Source: Bacteroidales bacterium (GTDB lineage Bacteria > Bacteroidota > Bacteroidia > Bacteroidales > UBA4417). Taken from it: a stretch of DNA of 64,000 bases. Where the stretch lies: assembly GCA_016707785.1 (NCBI GenBank), contig JADJGZ010000002.1, positions 248,001 to 312,000 on the forward strand, in the 5' to 3' direction. Of the stretch, positions 27,601-37,840 are shown one piece after another. Below the pieces are notes generated by a model. That model was given only the letters and a program-made list of their open reading frames with translations. It was not told where the DNA came from and searched no databases. A program made the translations under genes and the position numbers. Numbering within the stretch: the stretch's first letter is position 1; every line of letters starts with the position of its first letter.

Positions 27601-27639
27601 TTCCGCTATATTAAACTTGTCAGGTTTAATATAGCGGAA
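27601..27639. repeat. 16-bp perfect inverted repeat TTCCGCTATATTAAAC
   Basis: Arms 27601-27616 and 27624-27639 are perfect complements around the 7-base loop TTGTCAG. With its loop the centre reads AAACTTGTCAGGTTT, so it contains a variant of the AAACCTGTC core. It is 23 bases past the stop codon of the minus-strand membrane protein (27662) and could also end that transcript, although a T-run is lacking. Confidence 0.75.
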
Positions 27640-27661
27640 CTCAATTTTCGGGATAGAAGAT

Positions 27662-28027
27662 TTAAACTCTATCCTCTCCAGTGTTAATTGGGCTTTCTTG
27701 TGGATGATAACCGCAGCGTGCTGAAAATTTTTCACGTTGTTCGGGGCTCATCTTTTCCCAGCGATGACGCATCCATTCGGTCCTGTGATGTGAATGACAA
27801 CTGCCATGTGCATAAGCGAATGCGTGTGGCCTGAACCGGTGAAAACCCCTCCAGCCAAATAAAACCCGAGCAAGGAAAAGGATGCCAAGTGCCTGAATGA
27901 AACTTAATGTTCCAAGTCCAAAGAGTGCCGGCATCAGCCAGTTCCATAATCCCATTGTAATCAACGATCCAAGAACAATGAAGGCTATAGGAACGAGTAC
28001 GAAGAAAAATCTGAATTTGCTTTTCAT
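27662..28027 (-). CDS. small His-rich membrane protein, paralogue A
   Basis: This 121-residue protein has two hydrophobic segments (FFVLVPIAFIVLGSLITMGL at about 8-27 and LGTLSFIQALGILFLARVLF at about 38-57). A soluble C-terminus follows, rich in His, Arg and Trp: RFRPHAFAYAHGSCHSHHR, then EWMRHRWEKMSPEQREKFSA and RCGYHP. It is clearly related to the protein encoded at 28183-28527: same order of helices, WNW/WNA after the first helix, Q-A-GIL/LIL-ARVL/CRVL in the second, and MxxEQREKF/MNDEEKQKF near the end. I recognise no named family. It may be co-expressed with the ECF sigma factor upstream. Confidence 0.7.
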   Translation of the reverse strand: MKSKFRFFFVLVPIAFIVLGSLITMGLWNWLMPALFGLGTLSFIQALGILFLARVLFGWRGFHRFRPHAFAYAHGSCHSHHRTEWMRHRWEKMSPEQREKFSARCGYHPQESPINTGEDRV

Positions 28028-28182
28028 AATTATTTGCTTTTAAATGAATCGACAGCGATGTTTGTTTATACTGTCCATAATTAGAAGACGCAATCCAGAT
28101 TCAATTACTTTAAAATATTCAAATAAATTTTCAGCACTCTAGTTAAGAATTATTAAATCAGATAGATACACATTTGTGATGC

Positions 28183-28527
28183 TTATTCCTTTTTTATTTC
28201 GCAACGGTGTTTCCATTCTTCTCTGAACTTTTGCTTTTCTTCGTCATTCATACCCACCCATTTCTCACGGAGTGCCTGATGATGTGAGGGATGATGATGA
28301 AATCCCTTGTTCCTGAAACCAAATCCTCCTGCCAATACCCGGCAAAGGATAAGTAATCCGGAAGCCTGCCAGAAAGTTATTTCCCTGGCATTCAGTATAT
28401 CAGGAAGAATTGCATTCCATAAATACATGACTATGAATGATAGGGCTGTAAAGACCAAAGGAACCATTACCAGGAAAGCAAGGCCTTTTTTCCAGCCGCT
28501 TAATTTTTTATTCATCGGACTAAACAT
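28183..28527 (-). CDS. small His-rich membrane protein, paralogue B
   Basis: This 114-residue protein (or 110 from the second Met) has two membrane segments (GLAFLVMVPLVFTALSFIVM and TFWQASGLLILCRVLAGGFG) and a basic, His-rich tail: NKGFHHHPSHHQALREKW, then VGMNDEEKQKFREEWKHRC. It starts 12 bases after the ECF sigma factor stop codon, so the two are almost certainly co-transcribed. The tail, with an M-x-x-E-x-(K/R)-x-KF motif after a His cluster, recalls metal- or stress-responsive periplasmic sensors, but I cannot prove its side of the membrane. An anti-sigma or sensory role is inference from gene order alone. Confidence 0.72.
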   Translation of the reverse strand: MFSPMNKKLSGWKKGLAFLVMVPLVFTALSFIVMYLWNAILPDILNAREITFWQASGLLILCRVLAGGFGFRNKGFHHHPSHHQALREKWVGMNDEEKQKFREEWKHRCEIKKE

Positions 28528-28539
28528 ATCTTTAAGGTT

Positions 28540-29115
28540 TTAAAGGTCAATAAATTCGTTGTACAGGTCTTCGAGCCTGCTTCTCAGGTGCTTTACCGCA
28601 TATCCTTTCCTGGAAATAATGGTTTTCAGGTTTTCGCCTGTTCTGTCGGCTATTTCCTGTAAGGTTTGATCCTCCAGTTCATTCCAGATAAAAACCTCTC
28701 TTTGTTTTTGAGGTAACTCATCCAGTGCGTTAAATAACTCTGCCCAGAATAAGTCCCTGAGTTCAGCCGATTCCGGATCTGAAGGGTCTGCAAGCAGGAT
28801 TTCACGAAGTTCAAAGTCGCCTTCTTCGTTAAGGATATCAAGGGTTTCGGTAGTCCTGACCTGCTTTTTCCGGTAATCATCAGTAATTTTATTCCTGGCT
28901 ACACGGAACAACCAGCTGCCAACCTGTTCAATTTCATCCAGGTTAACCACTGAACTCAGCTGGTACCAAACATCCTGCAAAATATCACTGGCTTCCTCGT
29001 CGGAGTTCACCCTTCCACGGATAAATCCAAAGAGACGTTTCCCATAGTCTTTCACCCACGTACCTATACGCTGATTCCGGGAATTTGCCATTAGTAATTG
29101 TTCTGTTGCTATCAT
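28540..29115 (-). CDS. ECF-type RNA polymerase sigma factor
   Basis: This 191-residue protein has sigma region 2 at about residues 20-90: YGKRLFGFIRGRVNSDEEAS, then DILQDVWYQLS and SWLFRVARNKITDDYRKKQ (promoter melting and -10 recognition). Region 4 at about 125-185 reads LDELPQKQREVFIWNELEDQ, TLQEIADRTGENLKTIISRK and GYAVKHLRSRLEDLY. The linker carries an acidic insert (EEGDFELREILLADPSDPES). The sigma gene is first in a minus-strand set with two small His-rich membrane proteins, of which the first starts 12 bases later. No canonical FecR-type or zinc anti-sigma gene is adjacent, so control probably runs through those membrane proteins or an unlinked factor. Confidence 0.9.
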   Translation of the reverse strand: MIATEQLLMANSRNQRIGTWVKDYGKRLFGFIRGRVNSDEEASDILQDVWYQLSSVVNLDEIEQVGSWLFRVARNKITDDYRKKQVRTTETLDILNEEGDFELREILLADPSDPESAELRDLFWAELFNALDELPQKQREVFIWNELEDQTLQEIADRTGENLKTIISRKGYAVKHLRSRLEDLYNEFIDL

Positions 29116-29150
29116 GATTCCATGATAGACGAATGAAACCGGAAATTACT

Positions 29151-30320
29151 TTAAAAGTTGCAATATTCTCTTAAATCATCTCTAAGAATACGGTCAAGTT
29201 CTGCAGAGTTTTCAGGGGCTGTTTCTGTAAAAATAAAGCCAAAAAGAGGGAATTTCGCACAATCTGTCTTTCTCAACTCCAGGGGTTTGTTGAAATTTTG
29301 CAGCAAGCGTTCATAGTCAAAGGATTTGATGTCTTTCCCTGGTATTCCTGTTGAGTTGTTCAGAACGATCAGGCTGTATAGGTTAGGATTATCCTGAGCA
29401 AGAATCGAATCCCAGTCGGGTTTCTTCCCATCCAGGAAGTATTCATAAGTGTTTAATCCATAGGCAAACCCAGCATTATCAGCAGTTGTGCACCAACCAC
29501 CAAAACGCATGGGGTTCACTTCGATCGGCACCATTCTGCCCTTTTCATCTATCCGCACCTCCACATGAAGGGGGAAATTCTTCATTTCTACCCTGGCCCC
29601 TAATCTTTCAAGAAAATCAAGCATCAGCTCCATATTTTCCCTCATAATTTGACGGGAAGTAACATAAACCCGATCGCTTACATCATCACCTGAGGCAAAA
29701 TAATGTTTCAGGATATTGAGCATCACAGGCTTGCCTTCATGATCGAAATAAGCATCAAAGGCATATTCATCACCATAAATATATTCTTCAATAATAAACC
29801 TTGCCGTATCCAGAACTTCAGTAGGATAGAGGTTCCGGATGTATTGAATATCATTAAAAAGTGATTGCTTTACCCGATCCCATTCACCTTCGTGGTTCAC
29901 GGTATATACCCCCAGGCTAAAAAATCCGATAGCCGGTTTTATTACACAGGGGAAAGGCAATTCTTCGGCAACAATGCCTTTAATTTCCTCAAATGGAACA
30001 TTCCTGAAATAAAGATTTGGGTACATCGACCGGGTTAACTCCCTGAATGCCACCTTATCCTTGAAAAGTGTAACCAGCTTTGTCCTGTCAGTAAACCCAA
30101 GATTCCGGATCATCCAATGAGTGGAGTTTTCAGAATTGGTATAAACCCTTGTTTCCGGATTTTTCCTGAAATATTCAATAGCTTCTTTTTCTGTCAGGCA
30201 GAATGAATGCTGTTCAGGATTGAAATGCAGATTTCCCGAAGGCTCAAATACCGGGTATTGATTTCTTGCAATGGTCTCTTTGAGGTAGTCGGAAACGTAG
30301 GGAAGGTCTAAGAGGATCAT
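29151..30320 (-). CDS. ATP-grasp domain protein
   Basis: This 389-residue soluble protein has a central ATP-grasp fold: KDKVAFRELTRSMYPNLYFR, PFPCVIKPAIGFFSLGVYTV (Lys contacting ATP and a flexible loop), FIIEEYIYGDEYAFDAYFDH (Glu before the strand) and the metal/catalytic block VEVRIDEKGRMVPIEVNPMR. The N-terminal ~90 residues form a pre-ATP-grasp domain (MILLDLPYVSDYLKETIARN). ATP-grasp enzymes join carboxylates to amines or thiols through acylphosphates. The substrate is not evident. It sits 35 bases upstream of the sigma factor gene on the same strand, and SIMPL lies upstream of it. No peptide or NRPS-like partner is present. Confidence 0.82.
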   Translation of the reverse strand: MILLDLPYVSDYLKETIARNQYPVFEPSGNLHFNPEQHSFCLTEKEAIEYFRKNPETRVYTNSENSTHWMIRNLGFTDRTKLVTLFKDKVAFRELTRSMYPNLYFRNVPFEEIKGIVAEELPFPCVIKPAIGFFSLGVYTVNHEGEWDRVKQSLFNDIQYIRNLYPTEVLDTARFIIEEYIYGDEYAFDAYFDHEGKPVMLNILKHYFASGDDVSDRVYVTSRQIMRENMELMLDFLERLGARVEMKNFPLHVEVRIDEKGRMVPIEVNPMRFGGWCTTADNAGFAYGLNTYEYFLDGKKPDWDSILAQDNPNLYSLIVLNNSTGIPGKDIKSFDYERLLQNFNKPLELRKTDCAKFPLFGFIFTETAPENSAELDRILRDDLREYCNF

Positions 30321-30352
30321 AGGATAAAATCCCCTTATACGGGGAATATATG

Positions 30353-31078
30353 TTAGGGTTGGATGGCAAATTTAATGTAGAATGACGAGACTACCTTGAT
30401 TTTTTGGAATTGCAGGACAGGTTCAGATTTGGCATAGTATCCCTGGGTAGAATATAATCCTAATGATTGTTGTTCTTCAATAAACTGAGAATTGGCTAAA
30501 GGTGCAATTCCATATTGATTTTCCTGTATAATCAGGGGCTCTCCGGCTTTTTCACCGATAGCCTCCAGCAAATAGTCGGCTTTCTCTTTGGCTGCCTTGA
30601 TAGCCTGTATTTTTACTTCTTTCCTGAACCGTTCAATTTCCGAATGACTTACACGGGCAATCTGGGCTTCTTCAATTTTTAGTTCATCGAGCTTTTCAAA
30701 TACTTTTCCAACCATGGATGCTGAGGTTACCTTTAACAGGTAGTCTGATTTACTGATCACATCCTTTTTAGCCACTTTAACCCGAACATAATCTGATGTT
30801 GCATCTGAAAGGGAAAGATCCTTTAAATCGATACCTATTTCAGAAAGTCCCTGCTTCAATTGTGCTTCCTGTTGTTCAATGCTTTTGTTTTCACGGCCCT
30901 CCTGACGTTCTTTTAAGGCAATTGAGATATAAATTTCATCAGGAACCACATATTTCTCTGCAGTTCCGGTTACTTCTATGTAAGGGGTTTCCTTTACTGT
31001 GTTTGTTTGCGACATTAATTTGGGAGCCGTAACAATTACCAGGGTTGCTACCAGCAGGATGTTCAATAAGGATTTCAT
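30353..31078 (-). CDS. SIMPL (DUF541) domain periplasmic protein
   Basis: This 241-residue protein has a signal peptide (MKSLLNILLVATLVIVTAPK). The SIMPL domain shows YIEVTGTAEKYVVPDEIYIS, a coiled-coil-like charged stretch, KSDYLLKVTSASMVGKVFEK, IQAIKAAKEKADYLLEAIGE and a C-terminal segment ending VVSSFYIKFAIQP. Family members are periplasmic proteins of unclear role. In Brucella BP26 the domain forms channel-like oligomers, but that is family knowledge and not shown here. The gene is 32 bases upstream of the ATP-grasp gene. Confidence 0.88.
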   Translation of the reverse strand: MKSLLNILLVATLVIVTAPKLMSQTNTVKETPYIEVTGTAEKYVVPDEIYISIALKERQEGRENKSIEQQEAQLKQGLSEIGIDLKDLSLSDATSDYVRVKVAKKDVISKSDYLLKVTSASMVGKVFEKLDELKIEEAQIARVSHSEIERFRKEVKIQAIKAAKEKADYLLEAIGEKAGEPLIIQENQYGIAPLANSQFIEEQQSLGLYSTQGYYAKSEPVLQFQKIKVVSSFYIKFAIQP

Positions 31079-31198
31079 AATTGGAATTTTTTGAGTGAAT
31101 TAAAAAAAGAAGACCGGATGATCCATTTTCAGGATCACCCTAAAGGGAATTGATAGCAAATAATAAGCCAGAAATTACGGATATTTCACAAATAGTGA

Positions 31199-33236
31199 TT
31201 ACCAGATTTTAACCCTTTTTGCTTCAGGACGCCACATGGCATCTCCTTCTTTGATACCAAAAGCTGTGTGGAATTCGGGAATATTGGCCAGGGGACCATT
31301 TACCCTGAACTGTGGAGGAGAGTGTACATCGCTTTTTACCAGGTTGATCAGGGCTTCGGGTCGCATATTGATCATCCAGGCAAGTGCATATCCCAGGAAA
31401 AAACGCTGGTCAGGGCCGAACCCGCCTATCTTTTCACTTTTCTTAAACTGATCTGTTTTTCCTGAAAGCTTCATAACCCATACTGATACCGGCAAGGTCG
31501 GCAATGTTCTCACCCTGTGTCATTTCACCATTAACATGTAGCTTGTCAACAGCCACAAATTCATTGAACTGTTCTACAATCAGCCGGGTTTTTGCAAAGA
31601 AATTGGCACTATCGGCAGAGGTCCACCAATTATTCAGATTTCCCAGCTTATCATATTTACAACCCTGGTCGTCAAAGCCATGGGTAATTTCATGCCCGAA
31701 GGTTGAACCACCTATGATAGAGTAAAGGATGGCATCATCGGCCATTACATGCTCGTAACCGGGCACAAGGATATTGCATCCGGGCACACAGATTTCATTG
31801 TTTGAAGGATTGTAATAGGCATTATAGGTTTGTGGATACATATCCCATTCGGTGCGGTCAACGGGTTTTCCATATTTGGCAATCATGTAATCGAACTGCC
31901 ATTTAAAGGCATTCATCACATTGCGGGTATAGGATTCCCTGCTGATTTCAAGTGTTGACAGGTCTTTCCATTGATCAGGATAACCAACTTTCATTACGAT
32001 GCCAGAAAGCTTGTCAAGGGCCTTCTCTTTGGTCTCAGGACTCATCCAGTCAAGCGTCTTGATCCGCTCTGCATAAACAACCCTGATTGCTTCACCAATT
32101 TCCAGCAGCTTCTCTTTTGTTCCTTTTGGCAGGTATTCAGCCACATAAACCTTCCCAATAAGTTCACCCAATGAACCATCGGTTTGTTCCACCACCCTCT
32201 TCCAGCGGGGTTTGGGCTCAGGCACTCCTGAAAGGGTTTTTCCATAGAAATCAAAGAATACTGCATAGGATTCATCATCAAGGTATTGTGCCAATCCGTT
32301 GAAATAATGAAACTTAAGATAGTCTTTCCAGTCGGCAACCGAATAAGTTTTAAAATAGCGGTTAAAAGCAGTGATGAATTCTGTCTGGCCAATAATTACT
32401 GAGTCAACAGCCTTCAATCCCATATCCTGCATAAAGAGTGTCCAGTTAAAATCGGGGGACAGTTTATTCAACCCGCCCAGGGATACTTTGTTATAGTTGG
32501 TCAAAGGATCTCTTGTATCTTCAATTTTCCTGGAGGAAGTTGCGAGGCTGGTTTCAATCCGAAGCAGTTGTCCGGCGGCTTTCTCAGCGGCTTTCTTTTC
32601 GTACCCCAGTAACACAAATACTTTTGATGCATAGGATTCAAAATCTTTCCTCAGGGAAACGGAACGCTCATCCATATCGAGGTAATAGCTCCTGTCGTAT
32701 AGGCTTAGGCCACCCTGTTGCAGTCGGATGGCATTTTTTGAGCTGATGCGGTCGTCAGGGAAAATATAAAAACCAAAAAAGGCAGAACCGGCATAAGGCC
32801 TCAGCCGTGCTGATTCCCTGGCTAGTCCTTGTAAGTCGGTAATGGCATCAATTGCCTTCAGGTCAGGTAAAATATCTGATAATTTTCTCTTATTCAAGCC
32901 GATACTATCCATCCCAGAGAAATAGAAATCCCCTATTTTCTGCTTATCACTGCCTTTGGCTTCGTTTTTAAGTCCTGCTGCCGAAACACAGATATTCCTG
33001 ATCTGATCATTGATCGTATCCTGGATCATTTGCCACAAGCCATTACTTTGTTCTGAAGCCGGAATGGGATGAGATTTGAACCATGCACCATTTGCAAAGG
33101 AGAAGAAGTCGGCTCCCGGACTAATCGTTGAATCGACATGTGAGGCCATGGGGTCCTGCCCAACCGGTAAGCTTTGATTAGATTTACAGGAAATCAGAGC
33201 CAGGGATACAAATAAAAGCAATGCGGCAAATTTCAT
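31199..33236 (-). CDS. M13 family zinc metallopeptidase lipoprotein, frameshifted
   Basis: A lipoprotein signal (LFVSLALISCKSN) precedes the M13 N-terminal domain (STISPGADFFSFANGAWFKS, SEQSNGLWQMIQDTINDQ). The zinc site HEITH lies in GSTFGHEITHGFDDQG, and the third ligand Glu in GENIADLAGISMGYEAF. The frame breaks at the T-run 31456-31460 (A-run on the coding strand). Removing one base joins AFRKTDQFKKSEK to the C-terminal NEP motifs RFFLGYALAWM, PPQFRVNGPLANIPEFHTAF and MWRPEAKRVKIW, giving ~678 residues. Neprilysin-like oligopeptidase at the outer membrane or periplasm. The gene lies between SIMPL and sbcC with no obvious partner. Confidence 0.9.
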
Positions 33237-33369
33237 TTTTCAGCTGTTTTATGGGTGGTGCATAAATTTAAAGGCCACGCTGGAAGGGTGGAAGTTCAAA
33301 AGTAGGGAATATGGATTCAATACAAATGACGAATCGGTGATTTGTGGTTAGCAATCGGCAAAAGGCTTT

Positions 33370-36300
33370 TTATTCAAGTTGCCAGCTTGGCTGAACCTGG
33401 CTTCCGTTTTCTTCGTCACGGGTAATCTTCAGCCAGGCATTTATCTCCTGCTGAAGGTCTTCAACATGGGAAATTACCCCAACAACGCGGTTCTCCCTTC
33501 TCAGTGATTTCAAGGTGTCGAATACAAGTTCGAGTGATTCTCTGTCGAGCGTTCCAAAACCCTCATCCAGAAAGAAGAAGTTTTGCCCGCCCTCATTCAG
33601 TTGTTGTATGTTATCAGCCAGGGCCAGTGCCAGGCAAAGTGAAGCCTGGAATGTCTGCCCCCCGGAAAGGGTTTTCACACTCCTCCATTGGCCGTCATTT
33701 AAGTAATCCCTGATCCTGAAGTTGTTTTCCTCATCCAGTTCCAGTTTAAGCTGCTGCCGGGTAAGACGATAGAATCGTTCATTGGCAGATGCAACCAGGT
33801 TCTGAAGGTATATCGTCGACACATAATTAACAAACGACTGTCCCCTGAATAAATCAGAAAGCGTCTTCAAATTGTCTCGCCGGATTTCAAGTTTTCTGAA
33901 TTCTGCTTTCAGCTGAAGGGATTCAGCCAGGTCTTTATTCATCTCCAGCAACAGTCCGTCAAGTGCACCCTTTTCTTCCTTCTTCTTGTCAGTCAGGGTT
34001 TTTAATTCCTGAATATCCTGTTGCAATAGTTGGTGGGTCGCTTCATCGTAAGTTTTGTTGTTCAGCTGTGCCTGCAATTGCTGAATAGCGGCATTAACCC
34101 CCGACCACTCATCATAAAAACGCCTGATTTCCTGTTGTTCTTTTGTGCGGTCAATTTCAGCCTGCAAAATTGAGCGGACTGTGGTTTCATCCTTAAATCG
34201 TGAAGAGAGAAAACGCACTTCCAGCTGCTTCTTCAGTTCCTCATTGGATAATCGGATACCGGCAAGCGATTCTTCGGTATTTTGCCTGGAACCTGCCAGG
34301 GATTTCTGAAGTGACAAGGCTTCTTTCAAGGCTGATTCTGCCTGCTGGAACTGCTCACCGGCTTTTTCATACTGAAGTTTCAACCCAGCGGACTTCTCAA
34401 GTAAGGCTTCTTCGGTAATTGAAGCCTGGTGTGTGTAATCAACGAGTTTTAGTTGAGATTTCAACGTTTCAGCATCCTGCCGGGTTTTTTCAAACTCTAT
34501 CCTGATTCCTCCCAGTAAATCGTTGAATTTTTTCAGGTTATCTTCCTCTTTTTCAAGTGTTGAGGATATTTCAGAAATACGCTGCTCAATTAGCCCGCTT
34601 TCCTGCTGTATTTTCGAATATACAGACCATTCTTCCTTAATTTTCTCTTCTGAGAGTTCAGGGTAAGTATTTGAAAGCCTGTGCTTTTCGAGCATTTGCC
34701 TGGCGTCCTCAATGCCGGCAAGGGCCTGGACTTCCTCCCGCTTTACTCTTGAAACTTCATCTCCTAGTAACCTGGCTTTTGTAAGCAGGGACCGTAGTTC
34801 ATTCGTTTTGAGTTCAAGCTCATTTTTTTGGTGAATATTTTTCTCATGTTGAGTGCCAATATCCTCATGTGCCCTTAAACCGGGGTGTTCGGTTGAGCCG
34901 CACAAGGGGCAGGGGTCACCCTCTTTCAATTCACTGGCAAACGACTGGAGCTGCAATTGAACTTCCAACTGTAAATTGGCTGACTGGACATTTTTAAGTT
35001 CTTCTTCAGCAGAGCTTAGTTTTTCTTCCAGAAGGTTGCAAATTACACCGATTTCGGGCTTTGATTCTCCTTCGGGCAAATTGGCCTGTTTAATAATTGC
35101 CTGAATTTCATTGTCGATTCGTTCAACAGCTTTCAGGGTGTTTTCCCTGATTGCAAGCTGAGCGTCATATTTCTCTTTTAGCAGCCTGAAGGTGGAAAAC
35201 CAATTCTCAGCTAACTTGATCCTTTCAAGATCCGGCAATTGCTTTTTGAGGGTGTCGCGGGTCTGCAGCATTAATGCCGATTGTTCCTTCAGGCTGTCGC
35301 GGTTTGCAACAGTGTCAGCAATCTGTTTCTCTCCATTTGCAATTCTTTCAGCCAGCCCTGCAGCTTTCTTATTGCGTTGGTTGATGCCGGCACAAATCTT
35401 CAATTCCAGTGATTCTTTAAGCAAATCTTCCCTCTTATCAAATTGAATCCTGGCTTCTTCAAGTTGTTTTTCAGCCTGCGACAGGCGGGTATTGGCAAGG
35501 TTCAGATCAGCATTGATTTTTCCAGTCGCCCTTCTAATTCATGAATTTGTGTTTTCCGGCTATCAAAAAGATCGAGATCCGATTTGAACTGCGACACACA
35601 ATCATCATAATCAGCAAGCCTCTTTTCAGCCTCAAGAATGTCACCTTTTCTTGCCTGAAGCTGCTGTAATTTCTGCTGATATTGATTCAAAGAAATAAGA
35701 ATGTCCCTGGTTTTCCGGATTTCTACCTCCTCAATTTCCATGTTCCTGAGTTTCAGTCCAAGGCCTTCCAGCTCAACAGCCAGGTCTTTGATTGCCTGGG
35801 TGATCCTGTCGATATCCTCCTGGGAGATTTCACCAAGTTGCTGTAGTCGTCCACCACAAATATTCAGTGCTTCATCGTTTTTCTTCTGAAGCCGGCCAGT
35901 TTTAAATGAAAGGTCGAAGCGGTGGAGGTTAAACAACTCCTTCACCATTTCCGTGCGGTCTTTTACTCCTAATTGAAGGAATTCCTGGAATTTCCCCTGG
36001 GGGATGATGATTGTACGCCTGAAGTTTTCGTAGCTAATGCCAATAATGGATTGAATGGTAGATGTTTCAACAGGAATGGGCTGATTGTTTTCTATTTTAT
36101 AAAGGGCCCGGTCGAATTTTACATCTTCTTTATTCCTGTTATGTCTTTTCCCTTTGGCAATGGCCCTGTAAAGCCCTTTGTTTCCGGGAGCCTGGAAGTC
36201 GAACTGAATAAAAGCCTCATTGCTCTTGAGGTTCATCATGTTGTAAGCCCTTAACTCACGCGAATTAAGGCGTTCGCTTTCTCCGTAAAGAGCAAATACA

Positions 36301-36443
36301 ATGGCTTCCAGCAGCGCACTTTTCCCGCTGCCTACTGCTCCGAAAATCCCGAAAAGGTGGGCGGAGGTCAGCATACTGAAATCTATATCCTGTTCTTTCA
36401 GGTATGAATAAATGCCGGATATTTTAAGTCGGATAGGGATCAT
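33370..36443 (-). CDS. sbcC: SbcC exonuclease subunit (SMC-like ATPase), frameshifted
   Basis: The protein begins MIPIRLKISGIYSYLKEQDI and has Walker A GAVGSGKSALLEAI (about residues 35-48). A long coiled coil contains the zinc hook GDPCPLCGSTEHPG. The C-terminal half carries the ABC signature TLSGGQTFQASLCLALALAD, Walker B FFFLDEGFGTLD and GVISHVEDLQ. The frame breaks at the T-run 35517-35521 (A-run on the coding strand). Adding one base joins GRLEK to INADLNLANTRLSQAEKQ and gives ~1,024 residues, the usual SbcC length. With SbcD it forms the SbcCD (Mre11-Rad50-like) complex that cleaves DNA hairpins and protein-capped ends. sbcD lies just upstream. Confidence 0.93.
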
Positions 36444-36503
36444 GGATTCGTTGATTTCTTTATCGACGGCGGTTTGGAGTGAAAGGAATAATTAAATATC
36501 TGA

Positions 36504-37727
36504 CTAGTCGGCCTGTTCTGTTTCGGCAATCACCTCCCTGAGGACTTCAAGCAGTCCATCATCAGGTGCCTGGCCTTTCCTGGCGCTGAAAAATTCACAA
36601 AACAGCTCCTGAATGCCAGCCTGGACATGGTTTGCCCTTGAATCTGCCGGTTCTGCATTTTCTACTGAATTCCTGATTTCGGGAATGATGGCAATGATTC
36701 CACCATGTAATTCCTGCAATTTTCGGCGGTTTTCGCCAGATAAATAGGTGTCACTTACCAGAGTGAGCTCTACCAGGGCATCTGGATTAGCCAGCAACCA
36801 TTCTTCTGCTTCCTGAAGAGTTTCTGAACGCTTCCTGAACAGAGGCCTTCCTCCTTTAAGCGGTATCATTTCAACCCGGGCTGCCTTGCCTGGCTCGAGA
36901 TCAATAAGTACGACATGTTTTTGTTGACCGGCTTCGCTGAATGAATATGACAGGGGGCTACCTGAGTAAATCACCGGGCATGGTGCAGTAGTAACAGTCT
37001 GTGTCCTGTGCAGATGACCAAGTGCAACATACTGTAATGAAGCAGGTATTGCTGAGGTGTAAATGGCCTGGGCTCCCCCGATATGGTTGATCGGCCTCTC
37101 ATCTTCAGGCTCTTCAGGAACTTCACCCCCTTCATTCATGAATAACAGGTGAGTTAGTAGAATATTAACGCCTTTGTCGTCGCAATGCCGTTCAGCTAAC
37201 ATCCCCCAGTGATCAGCCAGTATATCCTGTAGATCCTTTTCCTGGCTGAGGCCTTTGCGCAGCCGGATTTCGTTGGCATAGGGTGTTGACAAAACCCTGA
37301 GCGCGGGCTTTCCGGGTAGTTGAAGATTCATAAATCCCGGTTCAGAAGCAGCTATTGTAAATTTGCCGTCCAGTGAATATTCAGGGATACTGGTATCAGG
37401 GAAACCGGCAAAAATAATCCCGCATTCACGGGCTAAAGGGTCGGGAGCCTCAATTCTTTCCGGCATATCATGGTTTCCGGCTATGGCGATAACAGGCCTT
37501 TTCCCATCGGAGGCAAGCTTTTTAAGACTACTGTAAAACAGGTCAAGCGATTCAGCCGGGGGATTAAAGGTGTCGAACAGGTCGCCGGCAATCACAATCA
37601 CATCCGCTTTATGCTCATCAGCAATATGCCTGATCTCTTCCAGGATCTCAACCTGTTCCCCGTGGCGCGAAAAACGTTCCAGCCGCTTTCCCAGGTGCCA
37701 GTCGGAAGTATGGAGAATTCTTATCAT
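36504..37727 (-). CDS. sbcD: SbcD exonuclease subunit
   Basis: This 407-residue calcineurin-like phosphoesterase begins MIRILHTSDWHLGKRLERFS with the di-manganese motifs DWHLGK, DVIVIAGDLFDTFNPP, VIAIAGNHDMPERIEAPDP, NILLTHLLF and YVALGHLHRTQ. A C-terminal capping domain follows (from about residue 290, RVEMIPLKGGRPLF). It is the nuclease subunit partnering SbcC. The sbcC ATG at 36443 lies 60 bases after the sbcD stop; both are minus strand and probably one transcript. SbcCD opens DNA hairpins, relevant to the palindromic repeat islands in this window. Confidence 0.95.
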   Translation of the reverse strand: MIRILHTSDWHLGKRLERFSRHGEQVEILEEIRHIADEHKADVIVIAGDLFDTFNPPAESLDLFYSSLKKLASDGKRPVIAIAGNHDMPERIEAPDPLARECGIIFAGFPDTSIPEYSLDGKFTIAASEPGFMNLQLPGKPALRVLSTPYANEIRLRKGLSQEKDLQDILADHWGMLAERHCDDKGVNILLTHLLFMNEGGEVPEEPEDERPINHIGGAQAIYTSAIPASLQYVALGHLHRTQTVTTAPCPVIYSGSPLSYSFSEAGQQKHVVLIDLEPGKAARVEMIPLKGGRPLFRKRSETLQEAEEWLLANPDALVELTLVSDTYLSGENRRKLQELHGGIIAIIPEIRNSVENAEPADSRANHVQAGIQELFCEFFSARKGQAPDDGLLEVLREVIAETEQAD

Positions 37728-37840
37728 ATGCTTCTTGAATTCATAGTTTTTTCAAATTTCTTAAGAATTACCATGACTCCTGCGAATGTTTATAACTTAA
37801 GCTTCTTTCTTTATTTTTACAGTTATAATCCTTTCTTCTC

